Below are positions 18,466 through 25,267 of a stretch of DNA of 51,333 bases, one piece after another. Position 1 is the first letter of the stretch; every line of letters begins with the position of its first letter. Source of the DNA: Anaerolinea sp. (GTDB taxonomy: Bacteria; Chloroflexota; Anaerolineae; Anaerolineales; Villigracilaceae); assembly GCA_020047815.1 (NCBI GenBank), contig JAIFNG010000061.1, positions 1 through 51,333 on the forward strand. The letters are read 5' to 3'. Under the pieces are notes generated by a model. The model had not been told where the DNA came from. It searched no databases and worked only from the letters and a program-made list of their open reading frames with translations. The translations under genes were made by a program, and so were the position numbers.

Positions 18466-19764
18466 GTGCATACTCCGGATATAAACCTGCTGGGTTTGGT
18501 TTTGAAACAATGGCCTGAACGGGTTCGCTCATACAAACGGGGAAATGTTCTCTATTGGCAGGGTGATCCTGTGGAAAATTTGTATGTAGTTCAAAATGGG
18601 GCAGTCAAAATATCCTCCATATCAAGTTCAGGAAAAATATATTCACATGGGATCCTAGGCGCGGGTCACTTATTAGGGGCAACAGACTATTTTTTGGATA
18701 GTATCCACGAAACAACCGCTGAAGTTGTAGACAAAACCTTGCTGGTTGTGATCCCACTTTCAGAGTTTCAACATCTGATTGGACGGGATCGAAACTTCTC
18801 TACATGTGTCATGCGCGAGTTGGCAAAAGAAGCCAAGGTTCATTTTTCCAAGGCGCAGGATTTGAGTTTTCTGGATGCGCAGCAGCGACTTAAACATTGT
18901 TTGATAAAACTGGCTGAGGAACATGGACTCGAAACAGATAAGGGTGTTGAAATAGATGTCAATATCACGCATGAAGATATTGCAGAGTTGATTAACGCAA
19001 ATCGAACGACTATTACGCTCTGCCTGCAGGATCTAAAAAAACTTGGTTACCTCATAACAGAAGGTAGAAGGATTATCCTGATCCCTGTCAATCACATTAT
19101 CATACTCGATCAACTAAGCGAGGCTGTTGTCTGCGGTGGAATTGGCGAAGCTGCCGATCTGGTAAACACTGCCATTGCAGAGGGAATCGATTTGGTCATT
19201 GTTTTGAATGCTTTGATGAGCGGAATGAAGGAAGTGGATCGGAGATATGCGCAGGGTCAAAATGATATAAACGATATTATGTGGTCGGCCACACATATGC
19301 AAGAAGCCCTGCCGATCATCGAAGCTGCCATCAAACATGAGGATATCAGTCTAAATCATCTCGGAAGAATTGTATTTGGAACGGTTCAGGGCGATATTCA
19401 CAATATCGGCAAAACAATGGTCACCATGCTGCTCAGGGCGCGGGGGTTCGAGGTCATAGATCTGGGAGTGGATATATCTGCTGAGGAATTTGTGGAAGCA
19501 GTGAAAAAATATAAGCCAGATATCCTCGCAATGTCTGCTTTGTTATCCACAACCCAACTTGAAATGAAGAACGTTGTCCAAGCGTTGGAAGATGCCGGAG
19601 TACGGGACCAGATAAAAGTAATGATTGGGGGAACCCCTATCACTCCGAAATTTGCACAAGAAATAGGCGCTGATGGTTATGCCCAGGAGGCCCGTGGTGG
19701 AGTTGAATTGGCCTGGGGGTGGTGCAGCAATCCTGATAGCTGGTTTCCATTAGTCGAACTGTGA
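18466..19764 (+). CDS. Crp/Fnr-type regulator fused to a corrinoid-binding module
   Basis: 432 residues in three parts. Residues about 17-115 form a cyclic-nucleotide-binding-type beta barrel (GNVLYWQGDPVENLYVVQNGAVKI). The cAMP-contact Glu and Arg-Ser of Crp are not conserved (GHLLGATDYF...HETTAEV), and there are no N-terminal Fnr cysteines. Residues about 140-205 form a Crp-type winged helix (NITHEDIAELINANRTTITLCL, from residue 166). Residues about 215-425 form a complete methyltransferase-type corrinoid unit: a helical cap, then a Rossmann-like domain with the DxHxxG lower-ligand motif D310-I-H312-N-I-G315 and the downstream MSALLSTT and GGTP segments. The C-terminal half closely resembles the corrinoid protein encoded at 21075. 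Inference: a transcription factor sensing cobalamin or its methylation state and controlling the next two genes. GTG start, leaderless promoter. Confidence 0.9.
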   Translation: MHTPDINLLGLVLKQWPERVRSYKRGNVLYWQGDPVENLYVVQNGAVKISSISSSGKIYSHGILGAGHLLGATDYFLDSIHETTAEVVDKTLLVVIPLSEFQHLIGRDRNFSTCVMRELAKEAKVHFSKAQDLSFLDAQQRLKHCLIKLAEEHGLETDKGVEIDVNITHEDIAELINANRTTITLCLQDLKKLGYLITEGRRIILIPVNHIIILDQLSEAVVCGGIGEAADLVNTAIAEGIDLVIVLNALMSGMKEVDRRYAQGQNDINDIMWSATHMQEALPIIEAAIKHEDISLNHLGRIVFGTVQGDIHNIGKTMVTMLLRARGFEVIDLGVDISAEEFVEAVKKYKPDILAMSALLSTTQLEMKNVVQALEDAGVRDQIKVMIGGTPITPKFAQEIGADGYAQEARGGVELAWGWCSNPDSWFPLVEL

Positions 19765-19795
19765 AACCCTGAGCGAGTGGAGCAAAATGGGGGTT

Positions 19796-19838
19796 TGTTG
19801 TCCAGGCAACATCGTTGGTTCTTTTCCCGAAGTAGAAT
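19796..19838 (+). promoter_or_regulatory. Crp-type dyad and -10 box in front of the methyltransferase gene
   Basis: TGTTG (19796-19800), a 6-bp spacer and CAACA (19807-19811) have the 5-N6-5 geometry of Crp-family sites (TGTGA-N6-TCACA). A TAGAAT hexamer lies at 19833-19838. If transcription begins 7 nt after it (19845), as for the leaderless genes here, the dyad centre is at -41.5, the classical class II activator position. No good -35 hexamer is present. Confidence 0.55.
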
Positions 19839-19877
19839 GGAAATATCAAAATCTTCGTAATGGGAAAGGAGCACAAA

Positions 19878-21074
19878 ATGGCTAATCTGATGGCAATCAT
19901 GCTAAAAGCCGTGGCAAAGCGCAAGCTAGGCGTCGGAAAGATCAATGGCACGGAACGTTTTATGCTAAGCCAGCTTGGCATGGCAGATCGCATCCCAACT
20001 ACCTTGGGTGCAACCAACATTGAACCGCATTTGATAGATCCAAAATATAATTACACAATATTGGCCAAAAGCCCGGAAGCTAACCTGGAGTTATTTGAAA
20101 AGGTTTGCGAAAGGGTGGATGCTGATTTGATCGTAGCGCCGGTCTGGCAAGGCCTGATGTTTTTTGGAACGGCAGAACTGGGAACGGAATTCAAGATCAC
20201 TGACGATAGAGTACCTTACTCGGTTGGATACCCAATTAAGACCAAAGAGGATATAGAGAAAATAAAACTGCCTGAAGCGCCTGCCGGTTACTTCAAAATG
20301 TATCTGGACATCACCAAGGAAGCTCAGAGACGCCGCCCAGACCTGCTGTTTACCATGCTTTTCGATGGCCCCTGGGATTTGGCGATGCTGCTAAGGGGAG
20401 ACGATAAATTACCTCTGGATATGCGCTTGTATAAGGATTATGTCGAGACGGATGATCCTATCCGTAAAGAGAAAATCCGAAAGCGTGGAAATCCAGACAT
20501 TTACCCTGCGATCATGGAATTGACAACTAAATTGGCAATTCAGCACATTAGCCTGGCGGTGAAATATGGCATGTCGCTTACGGGAGCTATGTTAGTTGAT
20601 CAATATGCAGCCAGTCCGATCATGAGCCGCCAGGACTATGTGAAATATGTACTTCCATACATCGAAAGAGTGTGGCTCCATCATAAGAAAAAGGTGCAAA
20701 TCATGTATCCGTGTCCATCTCCAAATCAAATGCAGGAGATCATGGAGAAAGAGCCGGATGGGATCAATCATCAGATCCTATGGGCAAACTACATTTTCCC
20801 GACAACGCCTGAAGGGATTACTCTGCCAGAATTTGATCGTCCCGTATTCGAGCTTGCGAAAAAATACAAAAAGAACTTTTCTTATTTTCTTCACGGCAAG
20901 TTCTTGAGAGATGCGACCGAATTGGAGATCGAACAAGTTGTCAAGCGCGTGTGTACCTTGGCAGTTCAAATGGGCGTTTCGCTCTCGTTTATTATTTCTT
21001 CGGTTCCTCCGGGAGCAAGTTTGGAAAAAGCCAACTTCACATTTCAAATGGTTCAAAAATATGGGAGATACTAA
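19878..21074 (+). CDS. Uroporphyrinogen decarboxylase (UroD)-family methyltransferase
   Basis: 398-residue cytoplasmic TIM-barrel protein of the UroD/MtaA/CmuA superfamily, which moves methyl groups between corrinoid proteins and acceptors. ERFMLSQLGMADRIP, RVDADLIVAPVWQGL and the C-terminal VPPG segment fit the family. In MtaA-like enzymes three residues bind zinc: His and Cys in an HxC motif and a later Cys. Here the first pair aligns with Y277-P278-C279, and the later Cys region reads S374-S375-VPPG, so only one ligand seems kept (alignment by eye). The start at 19878 has AAAGGAGCACAAA before it; an ATG at 19860 lacks such a site. The stop abuts the corrinoid protein start, implying translational coupling. 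Substrate unknown; it is not a haem-pathway HemE. Confidence 0.85.
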   Translation: MANLMAIMLKAVAKRKLGVGKINGTERFMLSQLGMADRIPTTLGATNIEPHLIDPKYNYTILAKSPEANLELFEKVCERVDADLIVAPVWQGLMFFGTAELGTEFKITDDRVPYSVGYPIKTKEDIEKIKLPEAPAGYFKMYLDITKEAQRRRPDLLFTMLFDGPWDLAMLLRGDDKLPLDMRLYKDYVETDDPIRKEKIRKRGNPDIYPAIMELTTKLAIQHISLAVKYGMSLTGAMLVDQYAASPIMSRQDYVKYVLPYIERVWLHHKKKVQIMYPCPSPNQMQEIMEKEPDGINHQILWANYIFPTTPEGITLPEFDRPVFELAKKYKKNFSYFLHGKFLRDATELEIEQVVKRVCTLAVQMGVSLSFIISSVPPGASLEKANFTFQMVQKYGRY

Positions 21075-21701
21075 ATGCTTACTTCAATTTCTGATGCTAT
21101 TTGCAACGGCAACACATATGATATTGCAGAATTAGTACAATCTGACTTGGATGCTGGCAACGATCCCCACGAGCTTCTAAAAGCAATGACAGATGGCCTA
21201 GACCGGTGTGGTCAAAAATTTGGTTGCGGTGAATACTTTTTGCCTGAGTTGATCGTGGCTGGTGAAGCCTTTACTGAAGGCATGAACATATTGGAACCAC
21301 ATCTGGTGGGTTCAACAATGGGGCAAGAGGGCAAGGTTGTTTTAGGAACCGTAGCTGGTGATGTTCATACTATAGGAAAAAATTTGGTTGGTTTCCTGCT
21401 GAAAAGCTCCGGTTTTGAGGTCATTGACCTGGAAACGGACAACAGTGTCGAGAAATTTGTACAGGCAGTGAAAAAGTTTCAGCCAGATGTTCTAGGCATG
21501 TCGGCTCTATTGACCACCACAATGGAGGGAATGGGAAATGTCATCAAAGCCCTGGATAAAGAAGGCTTGCGCGAAAGAACCAAGGTGATTATTGGTGGTG
21601 GTCCCGTTTCAGAGAAGTTTGCGGAACAGATTGGTGCGGATGCCTATGCGGCTGATGCTGTGGAAGGTGTTAGAAAAATCAAGGAATTGGTTGCTAAATA
21701 A
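21075..21701 (+). CDS. MtaC/MtbC-type corrinoid protein
   Basis: 208-residue methyl-carrier protein. The helical cap domain (residues 1-85, with LDRCGQKFGCGEYFLPELIVAGEAF) precedes the cobalamin-binding fold. Its base-off/His-on motif is D96-V-H98-T-I-G101, where His98 is the expected lower cobalt ligand. MSALLTTTMEGM and IIGGGPVSEKFAEQIGADAYAADA complete the fold. Length matches methanol, methylamine and aryl-methyl-ether corrinoid proteins. It would shuttle a methyl group from a substrate methyltransferase to the UroD-family partner. No substrate methyltransferase (MtaB or MttB type) and no corrinoid reductive activase are in the window, so they must be elsewhere if the system is complete. 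Terminator immediately downstream. Confidence 0.93.
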   Translation: MLTSISDAICNGNTYDIAELVQSDLDAGNDPHELLKAMTDGLDRCGQKFGCGEYFLPELIVAGEAFTEGMNILEPHLVGSTMGQEGKVVLGTVAGDVHTIGKNLVGFLLKSSGFEVIDLETDNSVEKFVQAVKKFQPDVLGMSALLTTTMEGMGNVIKALDKEGLRERTKVIIGGGPVSEKFAEQIGADAYAADAVEGVRKIKELVAK

Positions 21702-21724
21702 TCACTCCGTGCAAGCCAGGTTTA

Positions 21725-21758
21725 TTGAACCGCAGCGAGAAACTGCGGTTCAATTTTT
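21725..21758 (+). terminator. Rho-independent terminator of the corrinoid cluster
   Basis: Perfect 11-bp stem (21725-21735 with 21743-21753), 7-nt loop, then TTTTT. Confidence 0.88.
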
Positions 21759-21852
21759 ATACCGTAGGATGCCATGAACTCACAAACAACCGTTCTCCAC
21801 CTGTTCTTGGAGCAATAAGCAAATGGTTATTGAAATATCATTAGCATTGTGC

Positions 21853-21858
21853 TAAGAT
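21853..21858 (+). promoter_or_regulatory. Extended -10 promoter of the RelE/Xre pair
   Basis: TAAGAT with an upstream TG-N (21850-21852) ends exactly 6 nt before the GTG at 21865, giving a predicted leaderless transcript. Confidence 0.65.
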
Positions 21859-21864
21859 AGAGGC

Positions 21865-22122
21865 GTGTACAAAATCACCTACACCACCCAGGCCGCGAAA
21901 GCCTTGCTCAAAATGCCCCGAAATATCGCTCAATTGATTCGGGAAAAAATGGAGCAGGTGGCCGTTGATCCATTTGCATCAATCTCAAATGCTAAAAAAC
22001 TGCAAGCCAGGTCAGGTTATCGTTTACGGGTTGGTGATTGGCGCGTGATCTATGAAATCAATACAGACCAGGTTGTAATTATTGTTATGAAAATTTCCCC
22101 CAGGGGCGAGGTGTACAAATGA
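21865..22122 (+). CDS. RelE/ParE-family toxin
   Basis: 85-residue toxin of a type II pair, probably an mRNA interferase. The sequence shows the RelE fold order: YTTQAAKALLKMPRNIAQLIREKMEQVA helices, then KKLQARSGYRLRVGDWRVIYEIN, the basic strand-turn carrying the Arg residues used in catalysis, and a final strand VVIIVMKISPRGEVY. GTG start with a leaderless promoter. Its last 4 bases overlap the antitoxin start (ATGA), the normal coupling in such modules, here with the toxin gene first. The nucleolytic mode cannot be confirmed from sequence. Confidence 0.9.
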   Translation: MYKITYTTQAAKALLKMPRNIAQLIREKMEQVAVDPFASISNAKKLQARSGYRLRVGDWRVIYEINTDQVVIIVMKISPRGEVYK

Positions 22123-22502
22123 GCGTACAAGTGATCAAACAAGGTGATAAGCCGGAATGGGCAGTCGTTCCTTATAAAATCTATTTGGATCTTGTCGAAA
22201 AGGCTGAAATGCTGCAGGACGTCCTGGATTATGACAGCGCAAAAGCGGCTTTGGAACGCGGTGATGATGAATTAGTTCCAAGTGAAGTGGTTTATGCCAT
22301 TCTCGATGGCGAAAACCCTATAAAAGTTTGGCGCGAATATCGCGGAATGTCACAGCCAGAGACTGCTGAAAAAGCGGGGATTAGCGTGCCTTATTTATCA
22401 CAATTGGAAACCAATAAACGCAAAGGCTCACTTGATGTTTTATCGGCCCTTGCCAAAGTTCTGCAAGTTTCCCTTGAAAACATAGTTTCTTCGCAATCTT
22501 AA
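22119..22502 (+). CDS. Xre-family antitoxin
   Basis: 127 residues. The C-terminal half (about 65-122) is a lambda-repressor-like helix-turn-helix: VWREYRGMSQPETAEKAGISVPYLSQLETNKRKGSLDVLSALAKVL (residues split by eye). The N-terminal half (VIKQGDKPEWAVVPYKIYLDLVEKAE) resembles the Phd/RelB-like extension seen in antitoxins that partner RelE toxins, where it wraps the toxin. It would neutralise the 21865 product and repress the promoter. It overlaps the toxin stop by 4 bp. About 220 bp of repeat-like, gene-free sequence follows. Confidence 0.88.
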   Translation: MSVQVIKQGDKPEWAVVPYKIYLDLVEKAEMLQDVLDYDSAKAALERGDDELVPSEVVYAILDGENPIKVWREYRGMSQPETAEKAGISVPYLSQLETNKRKGSLDVLSALAKVLQVSLENIVSSQS

Positions 22503-22524
22503 AACAGGCCAACACACGTGACGT

Positions 22525-22650
22525 GGACATGTGGGACGTTTCGCATGCGTGGTTTCAAGCATTTCGCGTAACGCGGCTTCAGGTTTTTTTCTGCTCTCAA
22601 ACCTTGTCCACGTCCGCATACGATCCGCTACGCAAACCTTTGGCTGGCTT
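22525..22650. repeat. Degenerate intergenic repeat, copy A
   Basis: Shares the phrases GTGGGACG.TTYGCAT, CTTCAGGTTTTTT and CGCAAACC.TTGG with copy B (25648-25752). Copy D (23521-23594) shares the first two phrases in more diverged form. GACGTGGAC (22521-22529) and GTCCACGTC (22606-22614) are inverted, so the element can fold. It lies directly after an antitoxin gene, as copy B does. Confidence 0.5.
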
Positions 22651-22711
22651 CGCTAAAAATTATATTTTGAAAATCAAGGCAAAAGGCCTTGCTCATAGTA
22701 TCATTTTCTGA

Positions 22712-22717
22712 TATTAT
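22712..22717 (+). promoter_or_regulatory. Extended -10 promoter of hicAB
   Basis: TATTAT with TG-N (22709-22711) upstream, ending exactly 6 nt before the GTG at 22724. No ribosome-binding sequence precedes the start, consistent with a leaderless message. Confidence 0.65.
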
Positions 22718-22723
22718 TTCATT

Positions 22724-22978
22724 GTGGATAGCAAACACCGTAAAACCCTTGAAGCCATTTTCGAGAAGCCAGAGCGGGCAAATATCCTTTGGAGGGATAT
22801 CGAGTCTTTGTTCACCGCTTTGGACGCTGAAATTTCAGAAGGTCATGGCTCAAGAGTTCGAGTCGCTTTGAAAGGTGTTCGCGCTGTTTTTCACCGTCCG
22901 CATCCACGCAAGGAAACAAACAAAGGAGCAGTAAAGTCCGTTCGTCGTTTTCTCGAAGCGGCAGGAGTAAAGCCATGA
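22724..22978 (+). CDS. hicA: HicA-family mRNA interferase toxin
   Basis: 84-residue double-stranded-RNA-binding-fold toxin that cleaves mRNA. The family features are the helix KTLEAIFEKPERANILWRDIESLFTALDAEI, the GHGS turn with catalytic His41, SRVRVALKGVRAVFHRPHP, and a C-terminal helix VKSVRRFLEAAG. Starts at GTG with a leaderless promoter. The last 4 bases overlap hicB (ATGA). Toxin-first order and small size are standard for HicAB. Intact by length and motifs. Confidence 0.92.
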   Translation: MDSKHRKTLEAIFEKPERANILWRDIESLFTALDAEISEGHGSRVRVALKGVRAVFHRPHPRKETNKGAVKSVRRFLEAAGVKP

Positions 22979-23304
22979 TGGAATATAAAGGTTATATCGG
23001 TAAAATTGAAATTGATGATGAAGCAGGCATTTTGTATGGGGAAGTAATAAATGTCCGCGATGTGGTCACCTTTGAAGGCACAACCGTCGAAGAAGTTCAA
23101 AAGGCTTTTCACGAGTCGGTTGACGATTATTTGGAATTTTGTGCAGCGCGCGGCGAATCACCGGAAAAACCGTTTTCAGGTAAATTTGTTTTACGGTTAC
23201 CCGAAGAATTGCACCGCAAGGCATATATTCAGGCGAAACTGAAAGACAAGAGTCTGAATAGCTGGGTTACGGACGTTTTACAGTCGGTTCTTGAAGGTAA
23301 GTAG
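22975..23304 (+). CDS. hicB: HicB-family antitoxin
   Basis: 109 residues. The N-terminal half is a partial RNase H-like fold that masks HicA (YKGYIGKIEIDDEAGILYGEVINVRDVVTFEGTTVEEVQKAFHESVDDYLEFC). The C-terminal third, LRLPEELHRKAYIQAKLKDKSLNSWVTDVL, is a ribbon-helix-helix DNA-binding segment that would repress the hicAB promoter. It overlaps hicA by 4 bp. Typical length and no signs of decay. Confidence 0.92.
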   Translation: MMEYKGYIGKIEIDDEAGILYGEVINVRDVVTFEGTTVEEVQKAFHESVDDYLEFCAARGESPEKPFSGKFVLRLPEELHRKAYIQAKLKDKSLNSWVTDVLQSVLEGK

Positions 23305-23672
23305 AGTCTCGCACAACAAACAGCCGCCCGCCAATTAACAGCAATGTGTGCGGCATGAAGTTTCTTATGGTATTGTCTTGCTCGTGAACCATGAGACAAG
23401 ACCTGTTATCCCATTAGCAGCACCCTATGGGATCATGGTCGATGGCAGCCTATCACCATCAAAGCTCACAAACAATATCCCCACCGTTATAATATCAGGC
23501 ATCCAAACTAAAATCGCAAAGGATGGGCAGGCGGTATGCTTCGCGTTGCCATTTTGCGTACCAGATCTTTAGGTTGTTCTCTGCTCCCTGCCCGCCGCAC
23601 AATAACGGGAACGATCCATCGGTGTTATTAAATCCAGGTATGTTGAAGGATCTTATTTTTGGAGGATGAATC
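23305..23672. other. Gene-free stretch after hicAB
   Basis: 368 bp with no supportable gene. It holds several imperfect inverted repeats, for example TATCCCATTAG with CCTATGGGATC around 23408-23433, and CTTGCTCG with TGAGACAAG around 23378-23402. It also holds repeat copy D (23521-23594), which resembles the elements after the other toxin-antitoxin genes. TTTGGAGG just before 23673 is the ribosome site of the VOC gene. Confidence 0.5.
23521..23594. repeat. Degenerate intergenic repeat, copy D
   Basis: GGATGGGCAGGCGGTATGCTT aligns with GGACAGGCAGGTGGGACGCTT of copy B, and TTTAGGTTGTTCTCTGCTC with the corresponding part of copy A. Diverged and without coding potential. Confidence 0.4.
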
Positions 23673-24023
23673 ATGCTGGAGATCGGAGCCATCGTCTGGG
23701 GTGTGCGAGACCTGCAGCCGAGTATAAAATTTTGGAGTGCGGCGCTGGATTACAAATTGTCCAGAGAGCCTGATGTCGATTTTGCCATTCTTATTCCCAG
23801 GAAAGGAGAAGGCATACAACTATCCCTCAATGCCGCCGTCACATCGGTTAAACCCAAAAGACACCACATGGACTTGTTTACCAGGGATCAGGAAAAAGAA
23901 GTGGAGCGGCTGCTGAACCTTGGCGCAGTCCGGGTGGCTTGGAAGTATGAACCCGGCGCGGATTATGTCGTGCTGGCCGACCCGGATGGAAACACCTTCT
24001 GTGTTGTCCATGTTCAGGAGTAA
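23673..24023 (+). CDS. VOC-family (glyoxalase/bleomycin-resistance fold) protein
   Basis: 116-residue single-module VOC protein made of two beta-alpha-beta-beta-beta units: IGAIVWGVRDLQPSIKFWSAALDYKL in the first, and HHMDLFTRDQEKEVERLLNLGAVRV with YVVLADPDGNTFCVVH in the second. His65 (second His of RHHMD) and a metal-type Glu/His near the C-terminus could form part of a metal site after dimerisation, but the first-unit ligand is not obvious. Such proteins bind or modify small molecules, including antibiotics. The substrate is unknown. A TTTGGAGGATGAATC ribosome site supports the start. Isolated in the accessory stretch between toxin-antitoxin modules. Confidence 0.82.
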   Translation: MLEIGAIVWGVRDLQPSIKFWSAALDYKLSREPDVDFAILIPRKGEGIQLSLNAAVTSVKPKRHHMDLFTRDQEKEVERLLNLGAVRVAWKYEPGADYVVLADPDGNTFCVVHVQE

Positions 24024-24113
24024 GAGACCCCGCTTCCCCGCCCGGGCAGGAACATCCCCGGGCACAATGCGTTAGATGCCCCCGAACCGAATCCACACCC
24101 GCCCACCTGCCGT

Positions 24114-24142
24114 GCTTCTTTACGCAGACCTTGGGCGGCAAT
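24114..24142. repeat. Degenerate intergenic repeat, copy C (partial)
   Basis: CTTCTTTACGCAGACCTTGGGCGG resembles the right-hand ends of copies A (CTACGCAAACCTTTGGCTGG) and B (TTCGCAAACCGTTGGGCGC). Located between the VOC gene and the membrane protein gene. Confidence 0.35.
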
Positions 24143-24164
24143 ATTTAAAAACAAGGAAAATATT

Positions 24165-24998
24165 ATGACTAAGACTTTTAATGGTAACCAAATACTACCG
24201 GAAACGCGCTGGGTTGCAGCCCTGGTTATTCCTTTTCTCGTGGCTGCCTTCGTGATTTTGTTCATATTCCCCCAGGAAACCGAAAGTTTATTTGCCTGGA
24301 AAATTCAGCCATCGATGTCAGCCATGATGCTGGGCGCGGCTTACGCCGGCGGGATCTACTTCTTTACAGGAGTATTGCGCAGCAGGCAATGGCACAAAAT
24401 TAAAGTGGGTTTCCTGCCGGTGACAGCCTTTGCATCCCTGCTGGGAATGGCAACCATCCTGCATTGGGACCGCTTCAATCATGGTCATATCTCATTTATT
24501 GCCTGGGCTGCACTGTATTTCACAGCCCCGTTTATCGTTCTGGCTGTGTGGTTCCGCAATCGAAGCCAGGATTCAGGGCAGCGTGATGCCCAGGATGCCG
24601 TCATCCCGTACCGGGTTCGCCAGTTTATAGGGGCCATTGGCGTTGTCACGCTGGGCGTCAGTCTGTTCCTTTTCCTGCAGCCTGTGATAATGATCGGACT
24701 TTGGCCCTGGACTTTAACTCCCTTAACAGCGCGTGTCATGGGAGCGATGTTTGCCCTGCCCGGGGTTGTAGGTCTGGGAATCGCCTTTGACATGCGCTGG
24801 AGTGCGGCAAAACTCATTCTTCAAGCCCAGGGTTTTTCGATCCTGCTAATTCTAATAGCCGCGGCCCGGACGTGGCGCGAGTTTAACTGGGCCAACCCGG
24901 TCAGCTGGATGTTTACAGGCGGTTTGGGCGCAATGTTGATCAGCATTATCATCCTCACCATATTTATGCAAACCCGGCCTGGTGATCAAAAAAACTGA
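24165..24998 (+). CDS. Unrecognised membrane protein with duplicated W-P/A-W motif
   Basis: 277 residues, about eight hydrophobic helices. It carries an internal duplication: LFAWKIQPSMSAMMLGAAYAGG (about residues 42-63) and LWPWTLTPLTARVMGAMFALPG (about 180-201) occupy the same place in each half. The protein at 35564 has the same architecture and two equivalent motifs, so the two are paralogues of one family. I do not recognise a characterised member. AAGGAAAATATT precedes the ATG. The HigB-type toxin gene starts inside its last 17 bases, coupling the membrane protein to a toxin-antitoxin pair, which is unusual. Confidence 0.8.
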   Translation: MTKTFNGNQILPETRWVAALVIPFLVAAFVILFIFPQETESLFAWKIQPSMSAMMLGAAYAGGIYFFTGVLRSRQWHKIKVGFLPVTAFASLLGMATILHWDRFNHGHISFIAWAALYFTAPFIVLAVWFRNRSQDSGQRDAQDAVIPYRVRQFIGAIGVVTLGVSLFLFLQPVIMIGLWPWTLTPLTARVMGAMFALPGVVGLGIAFDMRWSAAKLILQAQGFSILLILIAAARTWREFNWANPVSWMFTGGLGAMLISIIILTIFMQTRPGDQKN

Positions 24999-25254
24999 AA
25001 CTCTGAAAATTTATCAGCGTCAACGTTCACGCAAGTTGCCAGCCGACATTCAACAAGTTGCCTTGCGCAAGTTACGCATGATAAATAACGCAGTCTCCAT
25101 CAATGACTTGCGTGTACCTCCCGCAAATCGGCTGGAAAAGTTAAGCGGGAACAGAGCTGGTCAATGGAGTGTTCGTATCAATGACCAGTGGCGTATTTGC
25201 TTTCAATGGGAAGGCAGTGACGCCTTTGATGTTGAAATAGCCGATTATCATTAA
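24982..25254 (+). CDS. higB: HigB-family toxin
   Basis: 90-residue RelE-fold mRNA interferase. The core IYQRQRSRKLPADIQQVALRKLRMINNAVSINDLRVPPANRLEKL and the catalytic strand GQWSVRINDQWRICFQW are typical of the host-inhibition-of-growth branch. The final strand is DVEIADYH. The N-terminus MIKKTETLK appears a few residues shorter than is usual and is encoded within the 3' end of the membrane protein gene (17-nt overlap), with a GTG start. HigA follows after 13 bp with GGCAGGTAGAA as ribosome site. Probably functional, since all core residues are present. Confidence 0.9.
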   Translation: MIKKTETLKIYQRQRSRKLPADIQQVALRKLRMINNAVSINDLRVPPANRLEKLSGNRAGQWSVRINDQWRICFQWEGSDAFDVEIADYH

Positions 25255-25267
25255 CAGGCAGGTAGAA

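Noticed and set aside
19878..21074. HemE (haem-pathway uroporphyrinogen decarboxylase)
   Set aside because: Same fold family, but the operon with a corrinoid carrier and the sequence style fit methyltransferases.
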